Source: Sporosarcina globispora (GTDB taxonomy: Bacteria > Bacillota > Bacilli > Bacillales > Cytobacillaceae). Taken from it: a DNA stretch of 64,000 nt. Position numbers and translations under genes: made by a program. The notes under the pieces were generated by a model. The model saw only the letters and a program-made list of their open reading frames with translations. It ran no database searches and was not told where the DNA came from. Positions 46,265 through 55,726 of this stretch are shown piece by piece. The stretch spans positions 3,706,090-3,770,089 of the forward strand of contig NZ_LGUF01000007.1 in NCBI RefSeq assembly GCF_001274725.1. The letters are read 5' to 3'. The stretch's first letter is position 1. Each line of letters starts with the position of its first letter.

Positions 46265-46480
46265 AAATCATTCACCTTCCTTTAATAACATTGTAACAGT
46301 CATTATCTCCAGAAACTCTTTAAATTATTACAACTTTTTGAAAATTTAGTCCGCAATACCATGAATACATGAAAAGCTCATATAGTTCCCGGGATTTTAT
46401 AACATTCAGAAAAATAAAGAATAGTCTTCACATTACAAATTTTTTCCTAATTTCACCAGTGTAAACCTGAACCTAAAAAA

Positions 46481-46501
46481 ACACCTGCTCACTGCAGATG
46501 T
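46481..46501 (-). terminator. yneN terminator
   Basis: ACACCTGC (46481-46488) and GCAGATGT (46494-46501), T-run on the minus strand. Confidence 0.8.
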
Positions 46502-46505
46502 TTTT

Positions 46506-47027
46506 CTACATTTCATCCATATACTGATTCATTATCTCCATAGACATAGCACTTAAATATTTATTCCGTATTATTCCTTCCTCATCAATAAAATAAGTGG
46601 TGGGAATTGTTAAAATTTGATAGGCATTAGATGCTTTTTCATCCACATCCAGTAATATTGGAAAATTCACGCGCATTTCTTCAGCAAAACCGGCAACATC
46701 TGATTGAGGATCGATGTTCACTGCCAAAATAGCAACTTCATCTCCCTTTTGAGTGTAGAATTTTTGGATATCAGGCATTTCAGCTTTACAAGGAGGGCAC
46801 CAGGTTGCCCAAAAGTTGAGCATAACTTTCTTTCCTTTAAAATCTGAGAGCTTTATTGTTTCACCCTGAAGGTTATTCAATTCAAAATCCGGGGCTTTCA
46901 ATCCTATACCTAACCCGGTCTGATTAACAGGCTGACTCTCGACATCATCCTTTTCAACTGCCTGCACCACAATTATCGCAGTAATCATTATTAATAACAC
47001 CGAAGCTGCAATCATTTTTTTGACCAT
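46506..47027 (-). CDS. yneN: Membrane-tethered thioredoxin-like protein YneN
   Basis: The 173-residue TlpA/ResA-type thiol-disulfide oxidoreductase has an N-terminal anchor (MIAASVLLIMITAIIVV) and the active site FWATWCPPCKAEMP. It reduces disulfides outside the membrane. It follows the unknown membrane gene at 47083 on the same strand. Confidence 0.92.
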   Translation of the reverse strand: MVKKMIAASVLLIMITAIIVVQAVEKDDVESQPVNQTGLGIGLKAPDFELNNLQGETIKLSDFKGKKVMLNFWATWCPPCKAEMPDIQKFYTQKGDEVAILAVNIDPQSDVAGFAEEMRVNFPILLDVDEKASNAYQILTIPTTYFIDEEGIIRNKYLSAMSMEIMNQYMDEM

Positions 47028-47082
47028 GCTGTTATTCCTCCCGGCTATAATTGGCCTATTGCTTCCTTGATTGTATTTTAAC

Positions 47083-47499
47083 CTAGAAAAGCATAATTAA
47101 TAAGGTCCTGAACAGCCAATATGACAGCACAAATGTGACAGATCCGTAAACAATTCCATGAATCCAACTTTTGAATGGATATTTGTATTTCTTAACTTCC
47201 CACACAAAATAAATTAGTACCAAAAAAGCAGCGAAAATGGTTCCTTTACTTCCTCCTGAGAAATATAAAATCGCTAAGGGGCTGCTTAGGATATTTTCTG
47301 TCTGGAAGAGAATTGAACTAAACTTATAAGTAAAAAGGCCAATTAGAACTGCATTCATTAAGACATTTAGAAACACTTTTTTATATTCATCATTGCCATT
47401 TAACGCTTTTGCAATAACTAAATAAGAAAGAATACCTGATAGTATGATTAAAATCCATTCATACTTCACTAATAAAGGTCCAATTAAAAAAGCCCCCAA
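47083..47499 (-). CDS. Small multi-pass membrane protein next to yneN
   Basis: The 138-residue protein has about four hydrophobic segments (IILSGILSYLVIA; VLMNAVLIGLFTYKF; TIFAAFLVLIYFVWE; VTFVLSYWLFRTLLIML). Starts at TTG 47499 with GGAGGG upstream. It could partner YneN in thiol redox, as it shares the strand. Family not recognised. Confidence 0.6.
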   Translation of the reverse strand: MGAFLIGPLLVKYEWILIILSGILSYLVIAKALNGNDEYKKVFLNVLMNAVLIGLFTYKFSSILFQTENILSSPLAILYFSGGSKGTIFAAFLVLIYFVWEVKKYKYPFKSWIHGIVYGSVTFVLSYWLFRTLLIMLF

Positions 47500-47561
47500 T
47501 GTTAGCCCTCCAATACCAATATTAAATTAAGATACCTAATCCCGTATATTTTGTAAACTAA

Positions 47562-47593
47562 AAAACGCTATGTGAACGAGCACATAGCGTTTT
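47562..47593 (-). terminator. citB terminator
   Basis: A perfect 13-base stem (AAAACGCTATGTG and CACATAGCGTTTT) followed by T residues. Confidence 0.92.
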
Positions 47594-47599
47594 AAAGAA

Positions 47600-50308
47600 T
47601 TAGTTAGCCAGTTTATCACGAAGAACCATTTGCAGGATTCCGCCGTGACGGTAGTAATCAATTTCAACTTCAGAGTCGAAACGAACAAGAGCTTCAAAAG
47701 CAGTCTGATTGCCGTTTTCATCTGTAGCTGTAACCTTAACAAAGTCACGTGGTCTAACATTTTCGTCGATTTGAACATCGATCGTTTCTTTTCCTGACAA
47801 GCCAAGAGTTTCTGCACTTTCGCCTGCCTTGAACTGAAGCGGAAGTACACCCATTAGGACAAGGTTAGAACGGTGAATACGCTCATAGCTTTCAGCAATT
47901 ACTGTCTTAATGCCAAGCAGGTTTGTACCTTTTGCAGCCCAGTCACGGGAAGATCCCATACCATAGTCTTTGCCGGCAAGAACAACTAGGCCAGTTCCAT
48001 CTTCTTTGTACTTCATGCAAGCCTCATAGATGGAAGTCACTTCTCCTGTAGGCCAGTAAGTCGTGAAGCCGCCTTCTGTGCCCGGAGCGATTTGGTTGCG
48101 GATACGGATGTTTGCAAATGTACCGCGCATCATAACTTCATGGTTACCGCGGCGGGATCCATAAGAGTTGAAGTCGCGTGGTTCAACACCGTTCTCACGA
48201 AGGTATTTTCCTGCTGGTGTATCTTTGCCGATTGCACCTGCCGGAGAAATATGGTCAGTTGTTACAGAATCACCGAACTTGCCGACAACACGCAATCCCG
48301 ATAAAGGTTTCACTTCATCAGCATTAGGAGTTAAGCCTTCAAAAAACGGAGGATTCTGGATATATGTTGAATTATCATCGAATGAATATAACGGCTCATT
48401 GCTTGTTTGAATTTGGTTCCAGCGAGCATTGTCATCGAATACATGCTCATATTCTTTACGGAACAATTCAGGTGTAACAGTCTGTTTAACCACTTCATTA
48501 ACTTCAGCAGTTGATGGCCAAATGTCGTTAAAGAAGACATCGTTGCCATTCTTGTCTTTTCCGATTGGCTCGTTTTGTAGGTCGATATCGACAGTTCCAG
48601 CAAGTGCATAAGCGACTACTAATGGCGGAGATGCCAGGTAGTTAGCTTTTACAAGCGGATGGATACGCCCTTCAAAGTTACGGTTACCGGAAAGAACGGA
48701 TGTTATAAGAAGATCGCTTTCAGCTACAGCCTTTTCGATTTCTTCTCTTAAAGGACCGGAGTTTCCGATACATGTTGTACAGCCATAGCCTACAAGGTTA
48801 AATCCAAGCTGTTCCATGTATGGAAGAAGTCCTGAATCACGCAGGTATCCAGTAACAACCTTTGATCCCGGAGCCAAAGAAGTTTTAACGAACTTAGGAA
48901 CTTCCATTCCAAGTTCAACAGCTTTTTTAGCAACCAATCCAGCTCCAACTAAAACGTAAGGGTTAGATGTGTTTGTACAGCTGGTAATCGCTGCAATCGC
49001 AACAGCACCTGTCTTCATTTTAGTTGAATCGCCGTTTACAAAATCGACTGTCACTTCTTTGTCGAACTCTTTCTTATCAAAGCCGAAGCCCTGGTTGCCC
49101 TGAGGAGCAGTTACAGATTTGTTGAATTCCTTTTTCATTTGAGAAAGCGGAATTAAATCCTGCGGACGCTTAGGGCCTGAAAGGTTCGCTTCGATTTCGG
49201 AAAGATTGATTTCAACTACATTCGTATATACCGGCTCTAGAGATGGATCAAAGAACATTCCATTTTCTTTGCAGTATTTTTCTACAATTTTGATTTGCTC
49301 TTCCGGACGTCCAGTCAGGCGCATGTAATCCAGAGCTTCCGCATCAACAGGGAAGAATCCGCAAGTAGCACCGTATTCTGGAGCCATGTTAGCAATTGTA
49401 GCACGGTCAGCCAATGGAAGCTGTGTCACACCAGGGCCGAAGAATTCTACAAACTTGCCAACTACTCCCTGGCTGCGCAGTACTTGAGTTACCTTTAATG
49501 CAAGGTCAGTAGCTGTTGTTCCGTTAGGAAGCTCGCCGGTAAGCTTAACCCCTACAACTTCAGGCACAGGGAAATAAGAAGGCTGGCCCAGCATACCTGC
49601 TTCAGCTTCAATACCTCCTACACCCCATCCAAGAACGCCGATACCGTTGATCATGGTTGTATGGGAGTCAGTACCTACAAGAGTATCAGGGAAAGTTTCG
49701 AAATCGCCTTCCGTTGTTTCAAGAGCATGAACAACATTCGCAAGGAACTCAAGGTTTACCTGGTGAACAATACCTGTTGCAGGCGGAACTGCACGATAGT
49801 TGTCAAATGCTTTTTGTGCCCAGCTCAAAAACTGGTATCGCTCAGCATTGCGCTCGAATTCAAGCTCCATGTTGGCTTCAAGAGAATCAGGTGTACCATA
49901 CTTATCTACCTGTACAGAGTGGTCGATAACTAGATCAACCGGCTTCTCAGGATTGATTTTGTCAGGGTCCCCACCCATGTCAGCCATTGCCTTACGCAAT
50001 GAAGCCAAATCAACTACTGCCGGAACTCCAGTGAAGTCCTGCAGAATTACACGTGATGGTTTGAAAGGAACATCTACTTCTTTTACTTCAGAAGTTCCCC
50101 ATTTTGCCAGGTTTTCAACATGCTCTTTTGTAATTACACGGCCGTCATATTGACGAAGTACTGATTCCAATAATACCTTAATAGAATAAGGCAATTTGGA
50201 AACATTACCTACTCCAGCTTCTTCCAGAGCGCCTAAATGATAGTAATGATAGCGCTTCCCGTCCAGATCAAAGGATTTGCGGGAATTGAACACATCATTC
50301 TTTGCCAA
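47600..50308 (-). CDS. citB: Aconitate hydratase
   Basis: The 902-residue TCA-cycle enzyme interconverts citrate and isocitrate and, as apo-protein, binds RNA in B. subtilis. The 4Fe-4S ligands are in SCTNTSNP and [22 protein letters not shown] and [13 protein letters not shown] form the active site. I chose TTG 50308 ([13 protein letters not shown]) because AGAGGGGGT lies seven bases upstream and the B. subtilis protein starts near there. A CcpC-type box lies about 150 bp upstream. Confidence 0.97.
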   Translation of the reverse strand: MAKNDVFNSRKSFDLDGKRYHYYHLGALEEAGVGNVSKLPYSIKVLLESVLRQYDGRVITKEHVENLAKWGTSEVKEVDVPFKPSRVILQDFTGVPAVVDLASLRKAMADMGGDPDKINPEKPVDLVIDHSVQVDKYGTPDSLEANMELEFERNAERYQFLSWAQKAFDNYRAVPPATGIVHQVNLEFLANVVHALETTEGDFETFPDTLVGTDSHTTMINGIGVLGWGVGGIEAEAGMLGQPSYFPVPEVVGVKLTGELPNGTTATDLALKVTQVLRSQGVVGKFVEFFGPGVTQLPLADRATIANMAPEYGATCGFFPVDAEALDYMRLTGRPEEQIKIVEKYCKENGMFFDPSLEPVYTNVVEINLSEIEANLSGPKRPQDLIPLSQMKKEFNKSVTAPQGNQGFGFDKKEFDKEVTVDFVNGDSTKMKTGAVAIAAITSCTNTSNPYVLVGAGLVAKKAVELGMEVPKFVKTSLAPGSKVVTGYLRDSGLLPYMEQLGFNLVGYGCTTCIGNSGPLREEIEKAVAESDLLITSVLSGNRNFEGRIHPLVKANYLASPPLVVAYALAGTVDIDLQNEPIGKDKNGNDVFFNDIWPSTAEVNEVVKQTVTPELFRKEYEHVFDDNARWNQIQTSNEPLYSFDDNSTYIQNPPFFEGLTPNADEVKPLSGLRVVGKFGDSVTTDHISPAGAIGKDTPAGKYLRENGVEPRDFNSYGSRRGNHEVMMRGTFANIRIRNQIAPGTEGGFTTYWPTGEVTSIYEACMKYKEDGTGLVVLAGKDYGMGSSRDWAAKGTNLLGIKTVIAESYERIHRSNLVLMGVLPLQFKAGESAETLGLSGKETIDVQIDENVRPRDFVKVTATDENGNQTAFEALVRFDSEVEIDYYRHGGILQMVLRDKLAN

Positions 50309-50459
50309 ATGTATTACCCCCTCTTTCAATAAACATCATATACCAAGTGATAGGTAATTGTCGAAAAGTTTGAATTTTCATCCATCCTTACTTTTCTCAC
50401 AATTCCTATATTAATACAACCAGTTATATAAGTAAATAACAAGAAAGTTATTGTTTTTG

Positions 50460-50474
50460 ATAAGTTTTTCTTAT
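50460..50474. promoter_or_regulatory. CcpC-type operator upstream of citB
   Basis: ATAAGTTTTTCTTAT is an exact ATAA-N7-TTAT dyad, the consensus for the citrate-responsive repressor CcpC that controls citB in B. subtilis. A second, off-spaced copy (ATAA-N8-TTAT) is at 50436-50451. The 353-bp region to sspO holds no other gene. Confidence 0.75.
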
Positions 50475-50622
50475 CATATTTTCTCAATTGATTCAATAAG
50501 CCTTTAAAAAGGCGTAATTGATAGCGCTTTTCAATTAGAGAAGTTATCACGTTTTTGCTTTGTTATTATTCTGATAAAACGAAAAGGGCTCATCTCTGAT
50601 ATAAAAAACAACATAATATGAC

Positions 50623-50639
50623 ATATTCCATGGGAATAT
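50623..50639. repeat. Small palindrome upstream of sspO
   Basis: ATATTCC-ATG-GGAATAT is a perfect seven-base dyad just before the sspO ribosome binding site. It may bind a forespore regulator or affect translation. Chance is possible. Confidence 0.4.
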
Positions 50640-50661
50640 ATTATTACGGAGGTGATTCACT

Positions 50662-50811
50662 ATGGCTAAAAGAAAGGCTAATCATATTATCGAGGGAATG
50701 AATGCTGCAAAAGGCCAGGGCATGGGCGCGGGCTACAATGAGGAATATGCCAATGAGCCATTAACTGAAGCACAAAAACAGAACAATAAAAAGCGGAAAA
50801 AGAATCAGTAA
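50662..50811 (+). CDS. sspO: Small acid-soluble spore protein O
   Basis: The 49-residue SspO starts [20 protein letters not shown] and ends KKRKKNQ. It is a minor forespore protein, encoded divergently from citB as in B. subtilis. GGAGGTGAT precedes ATG. Confidence 0.95.
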   Translation: MAKRKANHIIEGMNAAKGQGMGAGYNEEYANEPLTEAQKQNNKKRKKNQ

Positions 50812-50819
50812 AGTAAATT

Positions 50820-50845
50820 ACCCGGCTAAATGCAGCCGGGTTTTT
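50820..50845 (+). terminator. sspO terminator
   Basis: ACCCGGCT and AGCCGGGT around AAATGC, then T residues. Confidence 0.88.
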
Positions 50846-50861
50846 CATCATTCAAAATCTT

Positions 50862-51119
50862 TTAGTATTGATTTACATCATCCACCATTGATTTTAAATC
50901 CAGCTGGAATCTCTCTAATTGCGCGCGCTGATGTTCAGATGCAACTTCCAGAGCATTTTCAATTTGAGCATAAGCTTCGTTGACTTCCTGCTTAAGATGT
51001 TTAAGCTGATGGCCGTAACTGGCTGAATCTCTTACAATTTCAGCATATAGCTCCTGTGCATCTTCCATTCCCTGCTGTGCAGCCTGAAATGCTTGCTGTT
51101 TGTCTTTATGATATGGCAT
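50862..51119 (-). CDS. Small coiled-coil protein, DUF2524/YtzC-like
   Basis: The 85-residue all-helical protein is rich in Gln, Glu and Ala (QAFQAAQQGMEDAQELYAE, then QRAQLERFQLDL). The pattern of paired helices resembles YtzC/DUF2524, which I recall as similar. No function known. AGGAGTG precedes ATG. Confidence 0.6.
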   Translation of the reverse strand: MPYHKDKQQAFQAAQQGMEDAQELYAEIVRDSASYGHQLKHLKQEVNEAYAQIENALEVASEHQRAQLERFQLDLKSMVDDVNQY

Positions 51120-51388
51120 GCCTTTTCACTCCTAATAAAATTTATACGATTAAATTGCTCAATCCTGCGATAAAATATTCCGCAAAATAGTTCAGGACGG
51201 AATCTTGAATTTCAGGCACAATTTGCAAGGCAATTTTTCATGGAAGGTAGCCAAACTAACATAAGAGAGAAAGATGGGTTTCACTTTCTATCTTAATGAC
51301 CCAGCAGGGGTTGAAACGGCAGTACAGTATAACAGCTGCCTGGAGCGGGAGTCAGCAGCCTATTTTACAGTTATGAGGAGGGCAACCA

Positions 51389-51535
51389 ATGAACAAAAAC
51401 AATGGCAAAGACATGAGAAAAAATGCACCTAAGGGGCATAATAACGACGGACAGCCTGAACCATTAAGCGGCTCAAAAAAAGTAAAAAACCGGAACCATA
51501 CCAGACAAAAGCATAATTCCCACCATGATATGTAA
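51389..51535 (+). CDS. sspP: Small acid-soluble spore protein P
   Basis: The 48-residue Ssp[21 protein letters not shown] and [18 protein letters not shown]. In B. subtilis it is next to sspO and cotM. Here a gene (50862) separates it from sspO. GAGGAGG precedes ATG. Confidence 0.95.
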   Translation: MNKNNGKDMRKNAPKGHNNDGQPEPLSGSKKVKNRNHTRQKHNSHHDM

Positions 51536-51551
51536 ATTTTCAGAATAAAAT

Positions 51552-51580
51552 AGCAGCTGCCTTTTAATTTGGCAGCTGCT
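51552..51580. terminator. Bidirectional terminator between sspP and selA
   Basis: AGCAGCTGCC (51552-51561) and GGCAGCTGCT (51571-51580) form a perfect ten-base stem; T-rich flank is on the minus side. Confidence 0.8.
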
Positions 51581-51585
51581 TCGAA

Positions 51586-52989
51586 TTAAAAAGCTGTTAA
51601 TGCTTCTATAATGGTTTCCTCTTCATCTGCAGTTACAGTCCGCAGATCGATGAGAATTTCTTCTTTATGTATTCTCACTATTATTGAAGGTGTGCAATCA
51701 TTCCTTAATTTCTTTCCAATATGCTCCGATGAATAATCACGGTGTTTTAAAACGGCAATCCAGGTAGGCAGCTCAACATCAGGCATTGTACCTCCTCCAA
51801 CCTGCCCGGTACTTTCCCTCATTGAGCATTGATAATCTTTTGCAGCAGCTTGTAACTTGTTAAGAAATTGTGCTGTTCTCGTTTCGAGTTCATCACTGGC
51901 GGTTAATACATCACGGACCACCGGTATATTTTTTAGCCCCTCTTCCCCTCTTAAATAATCAATAAGCGTGCCTTCGAGGGCTGCAAGTGTCATTTTATCA
52001 ACTCGAAGAACACGGGCAAGCTGATGTTTTTTCAGCTTTTCGATCAAGTCTTTTCTCCCTGCAATTATGCCTGCCTGAGGACCGCCCAAAAGCTTATCTC
52101 CGCTAAAGGAAACGATATCTGCACCCATTTTGATCACATCCCTGACAGCAGGCTCGTTACCGATTCCTTTGCTTTTGAAATCAAAGAGTGCCCCGCTGCC
52201 AAGATCTTCATAGAAAATAACTTTTTTTTCTTTTGATAGGCCGGCAAGCTCGGAAGTGCCAACTTCTTTTGTAAATCCTATTATTTTAAAATTGCTTGTA
52301 TGTACCTTCATAATCATTGCTGTATCTTCATCGATGGATTTTTCATAATCTTCCAGATGGGTTTTGTTTGTCGTTCCCACTTCAACCAGCTTTGCACCGC
52401 TCTCCTCCATTATGCTTGATACCCTGAATGAGCCGCCGATTTCAACAAGCTGGCCGCGGGAGACAATTACTTCCTTATTTTCAGCAAGGGCTTTTAAAAT
52501 GATATAAACAGCAGCAGCGTTATTGTTAACTGCCATAGCTGCTTCTGCACCTGTCAGCTCTTTTACAAGGCCTTCGAGATGACTATGTCTTGAGCCCCGT
52601 TCTCCTTCGGCCAATTTATATTCCAAATTCGAATAGTTCATGGCTATTTCCAGCATATGTGCTGCTGCTGATTTGCTTAATCGAGCCCTTCCAAGATTAG
52701 TATGAAGAATGGTGCCAGTTGCATTAATTACCTTCTTGAGGGTATAGCCATACCGTCCCTTAATCATTTTTTCTGCATGCAGAAAAATCGTATCTGTAAA
52801 CTTTTCCGTGCCTGGGTCCACACCCGTCCAATTCTCATTGAGAATGTCTTTCCTGATTTCAGAAATAACCTCTTTTAAAATGTGTGTTGCATGCATAAAA
52901 TCCAATCCGTACTGCTCCATCAAATTGGTAAAGCGTTTATCCCTTTGCAGTTCATGGACCGGCGAAATATTTCTGACTATATTTTTCAT
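51586..52989 (-). CDS. selA: L-seryl-tRNA(Sec) selenium transferase
   Basis: The 467-residue PLP enzyme converts Ser-tRNA(Sec) to Sec-tRNA(Sec) with selenophosphate. INATGTILHTNLGRARLS, NNNAAAVYIIL and SFSGDKLLGGPQAGI (PLP Lys) are the SelA signature. I chose ATG 52989 because GGAGGG is seven bases before it. No selB, selD or tRNA-Sec is in this window. It lies between sspP and the Hsp20 gene, which are usually adjacent, and is about 600 bp from the UGA-containing SelW-like gene. Confidence 0.95.
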   Translation of the reverse strand: MKNIVRNISPVHELQRDKRFTNLMEQYGLDFMHATHILKEVISEIRKDILNENWTGVDPGTEKFTDTIFLHAEKMIKGRYGYTLKKVINATGTILHTNLGRARLSKSAAAHMLEIAMNYSNLEYKLAEGERGSRHSHLEGLVKELTGAEAAMAVNNNAAAVYIILKALAENKEVIVSRGQLVEIGGSFRVSSIMEESGAKLVEVGTTNKTHLEDYEKSIDEDTAMIMKVHTSNFKIIGFTKEVGTSELAGLSKEKKVIFYEDLGSGALFDFKSKGIGNEPAVRDVIKMGADIVSFSGDKLLGGPQAGIIAGRKDLIEKLKKHQLARVLRVDKMTLAALEGTLIDYLRGEEGLKNIPVVRDVLTASDELETRTAQFLNKLQAAAKDYQCSMRESTGQVGGGTMPDVELPTWIAVLKHRDYSSEHIGKKLRNDCTPSIIVRIHKEEILIDLRTVTADEEETIIEALTAF

Positions 52990-53083
52990 ATAAGTTCCCT
53001 CCAACACTCGCCTGATTATTATATCATCTTTCACTTAATTGCATGGAATGAATACTATAGAATGAAACAAGGGGGTTTTTCAA

Positions 53084-53488
53084 TTGAATAAAAAGGGAGA
53101 TTTCCATCCCTTTAATCTTGATGAATTGGAAAAATGGATGGAAAATTACTTCTTAGACCCGCATTCCTCGTATTTGGATCAAATTACTTTTCGCATTGAT
53201 TTATACGAAACAGAAGATAACATTATTATTGAAGCTCTTTTAACAGGCTGTACACCACAAGATGTAACCGTTTCCTTAAAGGATAATGATGTCATTATTA
53301 AAGCAGTAAAGAAAGATGATTCTGCTTCAGTACCCTGCAGCCAGCCATGCATGCGGACAGTAATACTGCCTTTCCCGGTTATTCATAACAACGTAAGCGC
53401 GGCCTTTTCAAATGAGATATTGGAAATTTATATTAATAAAAACATGACTGGACCAGGCTGTAATAGAGATATAATCATCAAATGCTAA
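53084..53488 (+). CDS. Hsp20/alpha-crystallin-like coat protein (CotM-like)
   Basis: The 134-residue small heat-shock-fold protein: FRIDLYETEDNIIIEALLTG, DVTVSLKDNDVIIKA and the C-terminal EILEIYINK. In B. subtilis CotM, a crystallin-like coat protein, is next to sspP, so the same gene is likely. Starts TTG 53084 with GGGGG upstream. Divergent from selA. Confidence 0.75.
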   Translation: MNKKGDFHPFNLDELEKWMENYFLDPHSSYLDQITFRIDLYETEDNIIIEALLTGCTPQDVTVSLKDNDVIIKAVKKDDSASVPCSQPCMRTVILPFPVIHNNVSAAFSNEILEIYINKNMTGPGCNRDIIIKC

Positions 53489-53550
53489 ACTGAGTTTGAG
53501 GATGCCTTTTATTTGCCCTTTTGTTTACATAAATGCAATAATGAACGATA

Positions 53551-53578
53551 AAAACCTCCTCCTATAGGAGAAGGTTTT
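53551..53578. terminator. Terminator between Hsp20 and SelW-like genes
   Basis: AAAACCTCCTCC (53551-53562) and GGAGAAGGTTTT (53567-53578), one wobble, T-run on both sides, so it can end both converging genes. Confidence 0.85.
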
Positions 53579-53582
53579 GACT

Positions 53583-53816
53583 TTATCCCTGCATTTTTTC
53601 AATTATATCCTTTGATTTAGGAAAAACGCCCGTATCGAGCTTAGAATAAAGCTTTTCACCATTGACTGTTACTTCAAACGCTCCGCCTGATCTTGGAACC
53701 AATTCCATTTTTGAGATCTCAGATCGAAAATGTGTAAAAAGTTCTTCCGCGAAACTCGCGGCTTTTGGTGCGTAGTTTCACATCATGCAAAATTCAACAG
53801 TTACTTCGTATGCCAT
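53583..53816 (-). CDS. SelW/SelT/SelH-family selenoprotein with in-frame UGA
   Basis: The frame ATG 53816 to TAA 53583 holds one internal TGA (53780-53778) at codon 13. Read as selenocysteine it gives 77 residues with a CxxU redox motif (VEFCMM-U-NYAPKA), followed by MELVPRSGGAFEVTVNG and KLDTGVFPKSKDI, the Rdx-family pattern (thioredoxin-like). GGGGG lies eight bases before ATG. A SECIS-like hairpin follows the UGA, and selA is nearby. Ordinary calling would split it into a 12-codon stub, so it would usually be missed. An earlier stop reading is unlikely, since the sequence after UGA matches the family. Confidence 0.88.
53736..53766 (-). promoter_or_regulatory. Bacterial SECIS-like hairpin
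   Basis: On the minus strand, CCGCGA-GTT-TCGCGG forms a perfect six-base stem, with an outer AAAAG/CTTTT stem separated by AAGAA. The loop begins 22 bases after the UGA, within the usual bacterial SECIS distance, and has a G at its start, as SelB-binding loops do. Confidence 0.75.
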
Positions 53817-53950
53817 ATTTTAAACCCCCGTATGTAATTTGCGAAAATGTAAATATAATGACATTTTAGTATATCTTTTTCATTACTGCAAACTAAGGTG
53901 TTTTTCCTTCACAATAGCGAATAAAGCAGAAAATTAACTGGAGTGATTTT

Positions 53951-54694
53951 ATGGATGCACAGAAATACTTAAAACGCATTGATATTTCGGCTGTACAGAA
54001 TTTGGATCTTGAGTATCTGACAATACTCCAGAACAGCCATATGCACAAAATCCCTTTTGAGAACTTGGATGTAACAAGAAAAATCCCCATCGGGCTGAAC
54101 GCAGATGCTTTTTTTGAAAAAATCCTTGTAAAGGGGCGAGGGGGTTTTTGCTATGAATTAAATGGGCTTTTTCAAAACCTGCTCTCCGATTTGGGATATC
54201 ATTCTCATCTAATATCCTGCACAGTCAAAAAACCGGATGGATGGGTCAGAGAAGATTCACACGCTGCTATTCTGGTCACTTTAAATGAAATCAACTATCT
54301 GGTGGATGTTGGATTTGGCGATTCTGTCAGGCAGCCCTTGCCCTTAACTGGAGAAAAAAAAACCGATGTAAGCGGTACGTACAGGATTAAAAAGTTCAGT
54401 ATGGGAGTATATGACCTACAAAGACTTGATGGCCGTGAATGGAAAATACTTTATCGTTTTTCTGATAATCCAAAGAAACTGGACGACTTTCATGATGCGT
54501 GTTTATTTAATCAGACATCTCCTGACTCCCACTTTACACATGGCGATCTTGCCACTATTGCCACAAAAAATGGCCGTATTACGCTCTCAGGAATGACTGG
54601 CACTAGGTCTGAAAATGGCGAAAAAGAAAAATTTGAACTTAACGAGGAAGAAAAAAGAGAATTCCTCCGCGAGCAATTCAATATAGAATTATAA
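53951..54694 (+). CDS. Arylamine N-acetyltransferase
   Basis: The 247-residue acetyl-CoA-dependent enzyme has the Cys-His-Asp triad: Cys in RGGFCYELN, His in SHAAILV and Asp in LVDVGFGD. It acetylates arylamines/hydrazines; physiological substrate unknown. GGAGTGATTTT precedes ATG. Confidence 0.93.
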   Translation: MDAQKYLKRIDISAVQNLDLEYLTILQNSHMHKIPFENLDVTRKIPIGLNADAFFEKILVKGRGGFCYELNGLFQNLLSDLGYHSHLISCTVKKPDGWVREDSHAAILVTLNEINYLVDVGFGDSVRQPLPLTGEKKTDVSGTYRIKKFSMGVYDLQRLDGREWKILYRFSDNPKKLDDFHDACLFNQTSPDSHFTHGDLATIATKNGRITLSGMTGTRSENGEKEKFELNEEEKREFLREQFNIEL

Positions 54695-54721
54695 AAGGGA
54701 CAGCCAAGCGGCGTCCCTTTT
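54693..54721. terminator. Bidirectional terminator
   Basis: AAAAGGGAC (54693-54701) and GTCCCTTTT (54713-54721) lie between converging genes. Confidence 0.82.
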
Positions 54722-54727
54722 AATTTC

Positions 54728-55672
54728 TCATAATTTTGTTCTTAGTTTATCAAGCATATCAGCAGTCATCTTAGCTAAATCAAAGTCTGCCTTGAATCCC
54801 CACTCTTCTTTAGCTGCCGTCGCATCTATCGAATTCGGCCAGCTATCGGCAATCGACTGGCGCACAGGATCGACATCATAGGAAATTTCAAACCCAGGAA
54901 TATGCTTTCTGATCTCAGCAGCAATCTGTTCAGGTTCAAAACTCATAGCAGTCACATTAAAGGAGTTACGGTGAATGAGTTTATCAGCATCAGCTTCCAT
55001 TAAGTCAACGATCGCATTTAAAGCATCAGGCATATACATCATATCCATATAAGTTCCTTTGTCAATATATGATGTGTAGCGGCCGTTTTTAATGGCTTCA
55101 TAATAAATCTCAACCGCGTAATCAGTCGTACCTCCCCCTGGAGGAGTTACATAGGAAATTAAACCAGGGAATCTCAAACCTCTTGTATCAACACCAAACT
55201 TGTGATTGTAATAATCAGACAATAATTCGCCAGCTACTTTATTCACGCCATACATGGTAGTTGGACGATGAATAGTATCCTGTGGGGTATTATCCTTTGG
55301 CGTAGAAGGCCCAAAGGCGCCAATAGAGCTAGGCGTAAAAAATTGTGCTTTGCACTCTCTGGCAGTTTCAAGTGCATTCATAAGCCCGCCCATATTTAAG
55401 TTCCATGCAAATACGGGGTTGGCTTCAGCCGTTGCTGATAACAAGGCTGCCATATGAATAACTGTATCTGCATTATATTTTTTAGCCGTATCCAGCATTG
55501 ATTTTGCATCCGTCACGTCTACCACTTCAAAAGGGCCGGACCCGGCAGCTTCAGACTCATTTTTTCTGATGTCCGTAGCAATAACATTGTCTGTTCCATA
55601 GATGTCTCTTAATTTCAAGGTTAGTTCAGAGCCGATTTGACCTAAAGCTCCCGTAATCATAATTTTTTTCAT
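54728..55672 (-). CDS. NAD-dependent L-threonine 3-dehydrogenase, short-chain type
   Basis: The 314-residue extended-SDR enzyme: [12 protein letters not shown] (NAD loop, residues 8-19), [13 protein letters not shown] and the YGVNKVAGE catalytic Tyr-Lys. With the next gene upstream (Kbl) it turns threonine into 2-amino-3-ketobutyrate and then glycine. It starts 54 bp downstream of the kbl stop. Confidence 0.88.
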   Translation of the reverse strand: MKKIMITGALGQIGSELTLKLRDIYGTDNVIATDIRKNESEAAGSGPFEVVDVTDAKSMLDTAKKYNADTVIHMAALLSATAEANPVFAWNLNMGGLMNALETARECKAQFFTPSSIGAFGPSTPKDNTPQDTIHRPTTMYGVNKVAGELLSDYYNHKFGVDTRGLRFPGLISYVTPPGGGTTDYAVEIYYEAIKNGRYTSYIDKGTYMDMMYMPDALNAIVDLMEADADKLIHRNSFNVTAMSFEPEQIAAEIRKHIPGFEISYDVDPVRQSIADSWPNSIDATAAKEEWGFKADFDLAKMTADMLDKLRTKL

Positions 55673-55726
55673 CTTATTCCTCCAACATTTCCTCTTTGCC
55701 TTATAGATCTTTCTTCTAATTCAAAC

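Noticed and set aside
50519-50533. Possible cre site (TGATAGCGCTTTTCA) upstream of citB
   Set aside because: One base too long for the catabolite-responsive element consensus; the arms do not line up without a gap. CcpA control of citB is plausible but not shown by this site.
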